10,734 bases of DNA from JAIOPA01 sp964655175 (GTDB taxonomy: Bacteria; Eisenbacteria; RBG-16-71-46). Under the pieces are notes generated by a model. The model was not told the DNA's origin and searched no databases. It saw only the letters and a list, made by a program, of their open reading frames with translations. The position numbers and the translations under genes are program-made. Positions 1 to 6,056 of the stretch are shown here, in pieces; position 1 is the first letter of the stretch; each line of letters starts with the position of its first letter. Location: the NCBI GenBank assembly GCA_964655175.1, contig CAZZLY010000093.1, positions 1 to 10,734 on the forward strand, given 5' to 3'.

Positions 1-315
1 CCGCACACGCGCCGTGAACTGCAGCGCGCGTTCGTGGACCGCATGGCGAACATGGTCGCGGACCCGCCGCCGGGCGCGCCCGACGACGCCCGCGCGCTCG
101 CCCGCCTCACCCTGACGCGGGTGGACGCGCGCTGTGCGCGTGCGCTCGCGGCCGGGACGCCGCTCGGGGACAACACCCGCGCCCACCTGCTCGAGACGCG
201 CGCCCGGATCAAGCGCGCGCTCGAGGCCGGACGCGACGCGGACGCCCCGGCACCGACGGGCCGCGGCGGCATGTTCGGCGCCCCGGGGACCACGGAGGCC
301 GGCACCCCGCGCTAG
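1..315 (+). CDS. Probable zinc-dependent metalloprotease (DUF5117/DUF4953 type), C-terminal fragment
   Basis: Only the last 104 codons are in the window; the frame is open from base 1 and ends at TAG 313-315. The tail reads RRELQRAFVDRMANMV, then a DDARALARLTL helix, then TRAHLLETRARIKRAL, and ends in a Gly/Pro/Ala-rich linker. This 'LQR.YVD.L, DARALAR, TRAHL...RI..AL' helical pattern is how I remember the C-termini of the large secreted zinc metalloproteases carrying DUF5117 and DUF4953, which are common in Gemmatimonadota and Bacteroidota. The HExxH catalytic motif would lie upstream and cannot be seen, so activity is unproven. A strong hairpin terminator follows 36 bases after the stop, so this gene ends its transcription unit. 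The family call comes from pattern memory only. Being a real coding tail is more certain than the family. Confidence 0.6.
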   Translation, partial: PHTRRELQRAFVDRMANMVADPPPGAPDDARALARLTLTRVDARCARALAAGTPLGDNTRAHLLETRARIKRALEAGRDADAPAPTGRGGMFGAPGTTEAGTPR

Positions 316-350
316 GACGATCCGACCAAGCCATTGTGCCGCAACGCTCG

Positions 351-383
351 ACGGCGCCCCGGGGACTCCCCCCGGGGCGCCGT
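351..383 (+). terminator. Strong intrinsic-type hairpin after the metalloprotease gene
   Basis: A perfect 14-bp stem, acggcgccccgggg (351-364) paired with ccccggggcgccgt (370-383), encloses the 5-base loop actcc. It sits 36 bases after the upstream stop codon. The following bases (ttcgcttgg) are only weakly T-rich, so termination would depend on the very stable GC stem, as is usual in high-GC genomes. It insulates the metalloprotease gene from the secreted-protein gene downstream. Confidence 0.85.
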
Positions 384-417
384 TCGCTTGGACTGAACAC
401 GACGGACGATTCTCGTG

Positions 418-441
418 CGCATTGCACGCATTCGCATTGCA
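418..441 (+). repeat. Three tandem cgcatt units
   Basis: The segment reads cgcattgca, cgcatt, cgcattgca without interruption (418-426, 427-432, 433-441). The outer 9-mers are identical and start 15 bases apart. It is AT-richer than its surroundings and lies in the presumed promoter region of the gene starting at 635. Such spacing could place regulator half-sites on nearly the same helix face, but no known operator is recognised. Confidence 0.5.
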
Positions 442-621
442 GTCCGCACGCCGACCTTGCAAAGTGAATGTCCCCCCCTTGCCGCCCTCGCCGTGATGCA
501 TCTCGGCGGGCCGTGCCCCTTTGGCGAACGAGTCGCCGGCACACCCGCCAGACCCAGAGGACCGCAACGAGAGAGTCGTCGAGCGTGACGCCTGCCGAAC
601 CCCCATCCCCGCTCGATGGCC

Positions 622-626
622 GGAGG
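622..626 (+). promoter_or_regulatory. Shine-Dalgarno site fixing the start at 635
   Basis: A ggagg core lies 8 bases before the ATG at 635. It decides for this start over upstream in-frame starts from 521, because the protein then begins directly with a signal peptide. Confidence 0.8.
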
Positions 627-634
627 ATCCACCG

Positions 635-1336
635 ATGTCCACGCACCGTCGCTCGGTCGTCGCCGGGCTCCTTGTTCTGCTGTGCGCGACGGCATTCACC
701 CCTGCCAATGCTGGCGTGAAGGCCCGTGCCTTCGCCCTGCGCGCGAAGCTCGACAAGTACGGCGTCAGCGACCACGTCGACTGCGATTCCGGTTGGCTCG
801 ACGGGTCGCGCGGCGGGTCGCGCTCGAATCGGGGATCCGTCTCGAACGGCAACGTGCTCCACGTGGATCACATGGAGAGCGAGTCCCACGGCGATGATTG
901 CAAGGGGCAGAGCCGCAGTTCCCTCGAGGCGGGCTGGATCCTCAAGGGTACCCCGCTCGAGGTGACCTGGACCCACATCGAGACGGCCGACGAGGACACG
1001 TGCTGCCGTGCGGTGGACGTGGACTACCGGCCGGCCACGATCCAGGGGCTCACGTTCGGTGGCCGACCGGTGATCGTGACCGGGCAGGCGAACCAGACCC
1101 TCGTGGTGCCCGGTGCGGTCCTGGTGATCAACGAGCGCAAGTCGGATCGCGACGACGAGGACGAGAGCGAGCACTGCGACGACGACGACGACGAGCACTT
1201 CGCCCTGCACGTGAAGTACTCGAACGGTGACGAGGTCATCCTCGGCATGGCCAAGTTCGACAGCGAGGACGATTGCTGTCGGCCGGTCGCGGTGCGCCGC
1301 TCCACGTGGGGCATGGTCAAGGCCGCCTACCACTGA
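635..1336 (+). CDS. Secreted acidic cysteine-rich protein, choice-of-anchor P-like
   Basis: The product has 233 residues. A signal peptide covers residues 1-26 (MSTHRRS, hydrophobic core VVAGLLVLLCATAF, cleavage after ANA). The segment at 134-167 (ATIQGLTFGGRPVIVTG, NQTLVVPG, LVINER), followed by HFALHVKYSNGDEVILGMAKFD (188-209 region), matches the beta-rich pattern I know from 'choice-of-anchor P' proteins (I.NLTVNGQPVTVTG, NQT, LVINEQ, ALHV). Between these lies a negative tract (residues 171-187) with five Asp encoded by a GAC run. The mature protein has seven Cys: C50, C89, C214/C215, C123/C124 and C181. The paired ones share the context CCR(A/P)V, so disulfides are likely after export. 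It ends in STWGMVKAAYH, with no LPXTG or PEP-CTERM signal. The role is unknown; an extracellular or surface structural or metal-binding role is inference. It is a single-gene unit between two hairpins. Confidence 0.75.
   Translation: MSTHRRSVVAGLLVLLCATAFTPANAGVKARAFALRAKLDKYGVSDHVDCDSGWLDGSRGGSRSNRGSVSNGNVLHVDHMESESHGDDCKGQSRSSLEAGWILKGTPLEVTWTHIETADEDTCCRAVDVDYRPATIQGLTFGGRPVIVTGQANQTLVVPGAVLVINERKSDRDDEDESEHCDDDDDEHFALHVKYSNGDEVILGMAKFDSEDDCCRPVAVRRSTWGMVKAAYH
1178..1192 (+). repeat. (GAC)5 microsatellite coding for five Asp
   Basis: Five perfect GAC codons lie in a wider GAC/GAG-rich stretch (about 1150-1195). They encode the acidic insert of the secreted protein between its LVINER strand and its ALHV strand. 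Confidence 0.75.
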
Positions 1337-1357
1337 GCGGTTCGCTCGGATGCCACG

Positions 1358-1395
1358 CGAAGGCCCCCGACGGAGGCGTCCGTCGGGGGCCTTCG
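1358..1395. terminator. Bidirectional hairpin terminator between convergent genes
   Basis: A perfect 17-bp stem, cgaaggcccccgacgga (1358-1374) paired with tccgtcgggggccttcg (1379-1395), encloses the 4-base loop ggcg. It lies between the stop of the plus-strand secreted-protein gene (1336) and the stop of the minus-strand transporter gene (1413), so it can serve both transcripts. Neither side has a clear T tract. Confidence 0.9.
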
Positions 1396-1412
1396 TCGCG
1401 CGTCGGGGCGCG

Positions 1413-2966
1413 TCAGCGAACCAGCGTCTGCGTCAGGTGCAATCCGATGCCCGGGCCGATCGCCCAGTTCATACGGTCCCAGAGCAACAGCAGCAGCGTC
1501 CACGAGGCGAGGAACGACAACGCGTACGGCATCATGAGCGCGATGATCGTGCCCATGCCCGCCTCGGGCTTGTAGCGGCGCACCGCCGTGAGGATGAACG
1601 GCATGTACGGCAGCAGCGGCGTGATGATGTTGGTGCACGAGTCGCCGACGCGGTAGATCACCTGCGTGCCCTCGGGCGAGAACCCGAGCAACAGGAACAT
1701 GGGCACGAACACGGGGGCGAACGTCGCCCACTTGGCCGAGGCCGAACTCGTGAACAGGTTGAGCACCGCGGTCGCGAACACGAGGCCCACCATGAGCGCC
1801 ATGCCGTCGAGGTTCATGGCGCGCAGCAGATGCGCCCCCTGCACGGCGAGGATGGTGGCGAGGTTGGACCACGCGAACCAATTGACGAACTGCGCCGCGA
1901 CGAACGACAGCACGATGTAGGTGCCCATCGTGGACATGGCGTCGCCCGTCAGGCGCGCCAGGTCGCGGTCGCTGCGCAGGGTGCCGGTGACGATCCCGAA
2001 CGCCATTCCGGGGATCAGGAACAGCAGCATGACCAGGATCACGATGCTGTCGAAGAACGGCTTCCACGAATCGACGCCACTCGCCCCGGCCAGGCGCAAG
2101 GGCGCCTGCGGCGCGAGCACCAAGGCCGCGTAGAGCCCCAACAGCACGAGGGCGGTCAGCCCGGCGGCGAGCAGACCACGGCGCTCGAGGTCGCTGCCCC
2201 GCTCGATCGCCAGCGCCTCCCCCTGCCACGGCCCCAGCCGCGGCTCGACGAGCCGCTCGGTGACCCAGGTGCCGACCGCGGTGAGCACGAACGTGGAGCC
2301 GACCAGGAAGAACCAGTTGCCGGTGACCTGCACGTGATAACCCGGCAACATGCGACTCGCATCGAGCGCCGACTGCGACAATCCCGCGAGCAGCGCATCG
2401 AGCGAACTCGGCAGCAGGTTGGCGCTGAACCCACCGGCCACGCCGGCGAAGCCCGCCGCGATGCCCGCCAACGGGTGACGGCCCGCGGCCATGAACAGCA
2501 GTGCGGCGAGCGGCGGCAGCACCACGATGCCGGCATCGGCCGCGATGTTGGCGTTGACGCCGATGAACACGATCGCGGCGGTGAGCAGGCCCTTGGGGAT
2601 GCTGGTCGCGAAACCCCGCAGCGCGGCCGCCACCAGACCGCCGCCCTCGGCGACGCCCATGCCGATCATGGTCACGAGCACGATGCCGAGCGGCGCGAAG
2701 CCGGTGAAGTTGTGCACCGCCTCGGTGAACATGCGCTGCACGTTCGCGGGCGTGAGCAGGCTCACCGCCAGGATGGGCGTGCCGTCACGCGGGTGCGGCA
2801 CCTGCAGGCCGAGTCGTTCGGCGATCGCGGACGCGACCACGACGATCAGACACAGGGATGCGAACAGCGTGATGGGCTCGGGCAACCGATTGCCGATGCG
2901 TTCGACCGCATCGAGGAACCGGCTCGAACCACGGGGACGGGACGCGGGGGGCGCATCCGGGGTCAT
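1413..2966 (-). CDS. abgT: AbgT-family transporter (aminobenzoyl-glutamate / drug efflux type)
   Basis: The product is a 517-residue inner-membrane protein, the usual length for the family (E. coli AbgT is about 508). It shows many hydrophobic segments and the family's two signature regions. The first is NIAADAGIVVLPPLAALLF (140-158), followed by AGRHPLAGIAAGFAGVAGGFSANLL and LDALLAG with D190. The second is SSASAKWATFAPVFVPM (407-423), followed by YRVGDSCTNIITPLLPYMP (438-456). S410, W413, R439, D442 and P450 fall at a constant offset of 7 from residues I recall as functionally important in gonococcal MtrF, which suggests a working transporter. E. coli AbgT imports p-aminobenzoyl-glutamate, while MtrF and YdaH were characterised as sulfonamide efflux pumps, so substrate and direction are open here. 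It is last in the block: ATG 2966-2964 overlaps the preceding TGA (ATGA), and a ggagg site lies 6 bases upstream. Confidence 0.92.
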   Translation of the reverse strand: MTPDAPPASRPRGSSRFLDAVERIGNRLPEPITLFASLCLIVVVASAIAERLGLQVPHPRDGTPILAVSLLTPANVQRMFTEAVHNFTGFAPLGIVLVTMIGMGVAEGGGLVAAALRGFATSIPKGLLTAAIVFIGVNANIAADAGIVVLPPLAALLFMAAGRHPLAGIAAGFAGVAGGFSANLLPSSLDALLAGLSQSALDASRMLPGYHVQVTGNWFFLVGSTFVLTAVGTWVTERLVEPRLGPWQGEALAIERGSDLERRGLLAAGLTALVLLGLYAALVLAPQAPLRLAGASGVDSWKPFFDSIVILVMLLFLIPGMAFGIVTGTLRSDRDLARLTGDAMSTMGTYIVLSFVAAQFVNWFAWSNLATILAVQGAHLLRAMNLDGMALMVGLVFATAVLNLFTSSASAKWATFAPVFVPMFLLLGFSPEGTQVIYRVGDSCTNIITPLLPYMPFILTAVRRYKPEAGMGTIIALMMPYALSFLASWTLLLLLWDRMNWAIGPGIGLHLTQTLVR

Positions 2967-5344
2967 CGTGAGCCTCCGGGGGATGGGGTCGCGTCCCCTC
3001 TCACGACGGGGACGCGCACCGGGCGACCTTGCCAGAAACGCAGGGCTTCGGCCACCACTTTACCCGCGGGCCGCCCGCGCGTGTCGTAGGGATCGTCGCC
3101 GAGGCGATCCGAACTGCCCCACTTCCAGAAGAACGCCCCCGCGAGCCATTCGCACGGGCCCATCGCCTCGACGGCGGCCTCGAGGCAGGCGCGCTGCTGC
3201 GCCAGGTCCTCCCCGCCTCGACCGCCCTCCCACGGGCGCACCGCCGCGTCCGCGGTCGGTGGGTAGCCGACCTCGGCGAGCAGGACGGGCCGTCCGGTGC
3301 GACGCGCGATGCGCTCGAGCCCGGCGAGGGCGCGCTGCGCGCCGGCGCGCAGCACCGCCGGGTCGCGCGTGGGGCTTGCGGCGAGCGGCGTGTAGAACGA
3401 CACGCCGACGACGTCGAGTTCGTCCCAGAACGGGATGCGGTCCACCTCGTCCCAGTTGGCGCCGTAGCTGAGCAGCCCGCTGTACACGCGCCGCACGCGA
3501 CCGATGAGCCGTCGCCAGCGCGTCGGGTCGGCGGCGGTGCTGCTGGCGAGTTCGTGGCCCACGAACAGGCCGTCGAGCCCCTCGCGGTCGGCGAGCAGCG
3601 CCCAGTGCAGCACGAGTTCCTCGTAGCGATCGAAGAACCGCCCCCAGCCCGCGCTCGTGAACGACAGATCGCCCGACCAACCGCGCGTCCACAGATGCGG
3701 CTTGAGCCAGACGCGCAACCCGCGCGCTCGTGCACGTGCCGCCGCCTCGCACAGCGACTCGTCGCTCTCGCCGTCGGGCCCGCCCTCGCTGCTGCTCATG
3801 AGGCGCGGCTCGTGCGGGTCGGGCAGCCACGCGAACGGGGTGAGCGAGACCCACCCCGCGCCCGCCTCGCGCACCGCGGTGAGTTGCCGCGCGCACTCGG
3901 CCGAGAGGTACCCCTGTTCGAGCCCACCCTCGTGCGACACGCACACGCCGCGCTGGAACCCGTCGGCGGGCCGCCACGGCTCGACCGCGTGCGCCGACCT
4001 GCGCCGCGCCCCGACGCGGGCGCGCTGCATGGCGCGCGTGCGATAGGTCCGCGCCACCGCGTCCGGCTCCAGACCCACGCGCCGCGCCAGGCTGTCGAGC
4101 GTGCCCGGCGGATCGCGACGCAGGAGTTCGAGCGCGGTCGCACGTCGCGCGGCCGACGGCGTCAGGGTGAGCACCGCTTCGACGAGCAACGCTCGGGCGG
4201 GGACCCACACGAGCGGCGACCGCCAGTCGTCGTCGCGCGTCGCGGCCGCCTGTGCGGACGGCAGCACCCCGCCGTCGTACAGGCGCGCCACCGACTCGTC
4301 GAACGTCTCGCCCTCGAACCGCTCGGCCCAGCGCACCGCCTCGGGCACGAGGAAGCGCGAGCCCGTGCGCGCGCCGCACTGCACCATGCGCAGCGCCGCC
4401 ACACTCCACAGATCGAGCGCGGCACGTCCCGTCGGGCGCGCGGCGTGCGCGACGGCGTCGTCATCGAGATGCTCGGGGCGCGTGTCGCGGCACTGCCGTC
4501 CCATCTCCTCGAGCGAGCGATGCAGCACCAGCGTGGGCGGCGTCGAGCCCGCGGGCGCGGTCCACCCGTAACCGTCCATGCGGGCGAGCAGCGCCTCGGC
4601 GGCGTCGGCGACCGCGGGCGCGAGCGCGAGGTCCTGCGGTGCGCGCACGCGGATCGCGCGTGCGGGGACCGGCCGCAGTTCGCGCTCGAAGCGCGCGCGC
4701 TCGGCCTCGAGGTCGCGATCCAGCGACGCGTCGTAGCGCCACGGGCGTGCCGGGTCCTGCGCGAACCGCCCGCGCCGCACGAGTTCGCCCGCGCGCGTGA
4801 TCCGCCAATCGTCGTCCCCCCACCACCCGCCCCGGCGCGTGTCGCCTGCCGACGAGTTGGCGACGGACAGCAGCAGGAAACGCTGCGGCGCGTACGGGTG
4901 GGGCCACGACAACTGGATCGCGTCCTCGGGCCGGTCGTACAGCCGCCCCTGCCAGCGGAACCCCGTCGCCTCGAAGCGCACCGGGAGCACCGCGGCCACG
5001 CGCTCGGTCCAGCGGTTCTCGGCGGGGCCGCCGAACAGGAACACCGGCCCCTGCGCGAACAGCGAGTCGCTCAGGTCGCGGTCGGCGACCACCTGCGTGC
5101 TGTCGCCGTCGAACATGCGCTGCGCGATCCGCATGGCCTGTGCGCGCAGCGCCGCCGTGCGCGCGGGATCGCGCGTGCCGTACACGAACCGGAACGGGGG
5201 CGCGTCGGCGAGCGCGGCCTCCATGCGGGCGCGCGTGTATCGCGGCGGCGTCAGGGTGGGCGCGGCGTGCACGAGCCCCGCCCCCAGCCCGAGCAGCAGC
5301 ATCATCCCCGCGACGGCCCGCTGCGTTCGACGCGGGCCGCGCAT
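2963..5344 (-). CDS. Secreted multidomain protein with C-terminal GH113-like TIM barrel
   Basis: The product has 793 residues. ATG 5344 is chosen because it follows the previous stop by 4 bases and begins a signal peptide (MRGPRRTQR, core AGMMLLLGLGAGL, cleavage after VHA, residue 27); no clear Shine-Dalgarno is seen, and an earlier in-frame start would remove the signal. Residues 50-165 (FRFVYGTRD, then GPVFLFGGPAENRW, LPVRFE, LSWPHPYAPQRFLLLSVANSS) resemble the accessory segment I know from prolyl-oligopeptidase-like secreted hydrolases. Residues 230-440 are alpha-helical and recall a gluzincin peptidase without HExxH. Residues 463-775 form a GH113-like (beta-mannanase family) barrel: RGVCVSHEGG, LKPHLWTRGWSGD, FVGHELAS (putative acid/base E598), LSYGANWDEV, FWDELDVVGVSFYTPL, LLAEVGYPP (putative nucleophile E691) and FFWKW. 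Both catalytic Glu are present, so a retaining glycosidase on an extracytoplasmic glycan is likely; the substrate is unknown. Confidence 0.82.
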   Translation of the reverse strand: MRGPRRTQRAVAGMMLLLGLGAGLVHAAPTLTPPRYTRARMEAALADAPPFRFVYGTRDPARTAALRAQAMRIAQRMFDGDSTQVVADRDLSDSLFAQGPVFLFGGPAENRWTERVAAVLPVRFEATGFRWQGRLYDRPEDAIQLSWPHPYAPQRFLLLSVANSSAGDTRRGGWWGDDDWRITRAGELVRRGRFAQDPARPWRYDASLDRDLEAERARFERELRPVPARAIRVRAPQDLALAPAVADAAEALLARMDGYGWTAPAGSTPPTLVLHRSLEEMGRQCRDTRPEHLDDDAVAHAARPTGRAALDLWSVAALRMVQCGARTGSRFLVPEAVRWAERFEGETFDESVARLYDGGVLPSAQAAATRDDDWRSPLVWVPARALLVEAVLTLTPSAARRATALELLRRDPPGTLDSLARRVGLEPDAVARTYRTRAMQRARVGARRRSAHAVEPWRPADGFQRGVCVSHEGGLEQGYLSAECARQLTAVREAGAGWVSLTPFAWLPDPHEPRLMSSSEGGPDGESDESLCEAAARARARGLRVWLKPHLWTRGWSGDLSFTSAGWGRFFDRYEELVLHWALLADREGLDGLFVGHELASSTAADPTRWRRLIGRVRRVYSGLLSYGANWDEVDRIPFWDELDVVGVSFYTPLAASPTRDPAVLRAGAQRALAGLERIARRTGRPVLLAEVGYPPTADAAVRPWEGGRGGEDLAQQRACLEAAVEAMGPCEWLAGAFFWKWGSSDRLGDDPYDTRGRPAGKVVAEALRFWQGRPVRVPVVRGDATPSPGGSR
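2973..2977 (-). promoter_or_regulatory. Shine-Dalgarno site of the AbgT-family gene
   Basis: On the minus strand this reads ggagg, 6 bases before the ATG at 2966. It lies inside the last codons of the upstream gene and supports coupled re-initiation at the ATGA overlap. Confidence 0.75.
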
Positions 5345-5348
5345 GCGA

Positions 5349-6005
5349 TCAGCGCGGGATGACGCTCTGGACCTGCACGCGGAACGCGTAGGTCCGCGGC
5401 TGGTTCTCGACCAGGAACACCAGGTCGACGCCGAACGTCTTGCCCGAGTAGGTGGGCGCGCTGGCGTCCTCCGGCAACAGCGGGCGACGCAGCTGCGTCT
5501 CGGGGTTGGCACCCGGATCGAGCAGGTCGTCCATGGAGAACACGTAGTCGTTGTAGCGCTGCTGCGGCGGCACCGTGGTGTACGCCTGCACCGCGTAACG
5601 GTCGCGCCAGCGCGTCGAGCCGTGGCCCACCTTGGCGCTGCGCCCGTTCACGTCGTAGAACTGCGAGCGGTCCCAATCGATCTGCACCGGACGGCCCTGC
5701 AGGTTCTCGACCCCGAAGTAGAGCGCGTTGGGCGAAGGGCGGAACGAGAACGACAGGTCGCGGTCGCGGAACGCGAACGCGCTCGAGCCCGCCGGCGCGA
5801 TGAGCCGGAACCGGTACACGAACTGCGCGTTGGGCGAACCCGGCACGGCGCCGACCGAATCGGCGGCCGAGGTCACGGCGTTCGTCGCGGGCGCTTCGTA
5901 GGGACTGCGCGGTGGCGCCTCCGGGGAACCGGGTTCGGGCGCGGACGCGCTGCAGCCGCACAGGAGCGCGGCGAGGACGGCGAGGGTCGGGATCCGGGAG
6001 CGCAT
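5349..6005 (-). CDS. Lipoprotein of unknown function
   Basis: The product has 218 residues. The N-terminus MRSRIPTLAVLAALLCGC is a lipoprotein signal with lipidated C18, followed by a Pro/Ser/Ala-rich tether (19-60). The rest has alternating hydrophobic strands, as in a beta sandwich: FVYRFRLIAP (62-71), LSFSFRPSPNALYFGVEN (84-101), IDWDRSQFYDVNGRSAKVGHG (109-129), TTVPPQQR (143-150) and LVFLVENQPRTYAFRVQVQ (195-213). The IDWD...YD..G.S.KV.HG followed by VPP pattern recalls unnamed conserved bacterial lipoproteins, but I cannot attach a function. ATG 6005 is used instead of a TTG at 6023 because the signal then starts properly. No good Shine-Dalgarno is seen. It lies 51 bases after the attH stop and 4 bases before the GH113-like gene, so it is probably co-transcribed with both. 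Confidence 0.82.
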   Translation of the reverse strand: MRSRIPTLAVLAALLCGCSASAPEPGSPEAPPRSPYEAPATNAVTSAADSVGAVPGSPNAQFVYRFRLIAPAGSSAFAFRDRDLSFSFRPSPNALYFGVENLQGRPVQIDWDRSQFYDVNGRSAKVGHGSTRWRDRYAVQAYTTVPPQQRYNDYVFSMDDLLDPGANPETQLRRPLLPEDASAPTYSGKTFGVDLVFLVENQPRTYAFRVQVQSVIPR

Positions 6006-6056
6006 GGGCGCGAGCCTAACCAAGCGGGCGCGGCGCGTCCACCCTTCGCGACGGGG
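6006..6056 (-). other. Widest gap in the minus-strand block
   Basis: These 51 bases between the attH stop and the lipoprotein start are the only real intergenic gap in the block. I see no promoter-like boxes, no hairpin and no clear Shine-Dalgarno, so it does not obviously break the operon. Confidence 0.5.

Larger units (their letters stand above)
384..634 (+). promoter_or_regulatory. Intergenic leader of the secreted-protein gene
   Basis: The stretch between the terminator and the ATG at 635 must hold the promoter of the following gene, because the hairpin at 351-383 blocks read-through. No convincing -35/-10 pair is visible. The best sigma70-like match, ttgcag at 437-442 with caaagt at 460-465 and a 17-base spacer, is poor in both boxes. 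The region also has a tandem cgcatt repeat (418-441), a palindromic ttgcaa (457-462) and a run of seven C (472-478). The reading frame is open upstream to about 521, but that part lacks secretory or domain features, so I treat it as untranslated. Confidence 0.45.

Noticed and set aside
437..465. Sigma70-like promoter: ttgcag at 437 and caaagt at 460 with 17-base spacing
   Set aside because: Only about three of six bases match in each box, so it cannot be called above chance.
579..616. Possible riboswitch-like hairpin: tcgagcg (579-585) with cgctcga (610-616) just before the ribosome site
   Set aside because: It is only 7 bp with a 24-base loop in very GC-rich sequence, it does not include the ribosome site, and no known riboswitch core is recognised. 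Chance is likely.
521..634. N-terminal extension of the secreted protein from an in-frame start at 521
   Set aside because: It would put 38 charged, Pro-rich residues before the signal peptide and bypass the good ribosome site at 622-626.
209..1333. Minus-strand open frame of about 374 codons opposite the secreted-protein gene
   Set aside because: The plus-strand gene has a ggagg site, a signal peptide and a recognisable beta domain. The minus frame has none of these and would cross the 351-383 terminator.
1227..3089. Plus-strand open frame of about 620 codons across the AbgT-family gene
   Set aside because: It is rich in R, H, Q and E, has no recognisable motif, runs through the bidirectional hairpin and is antisense to a clear transporter gene.
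5345..5512. Longer GH113-like protein starting upstream at 5512
   Set aside because: It would overlap the lipoprotein gene extensively, add an Arg/Cys-rich tail typical of shadow translation and bury the signal peptide.
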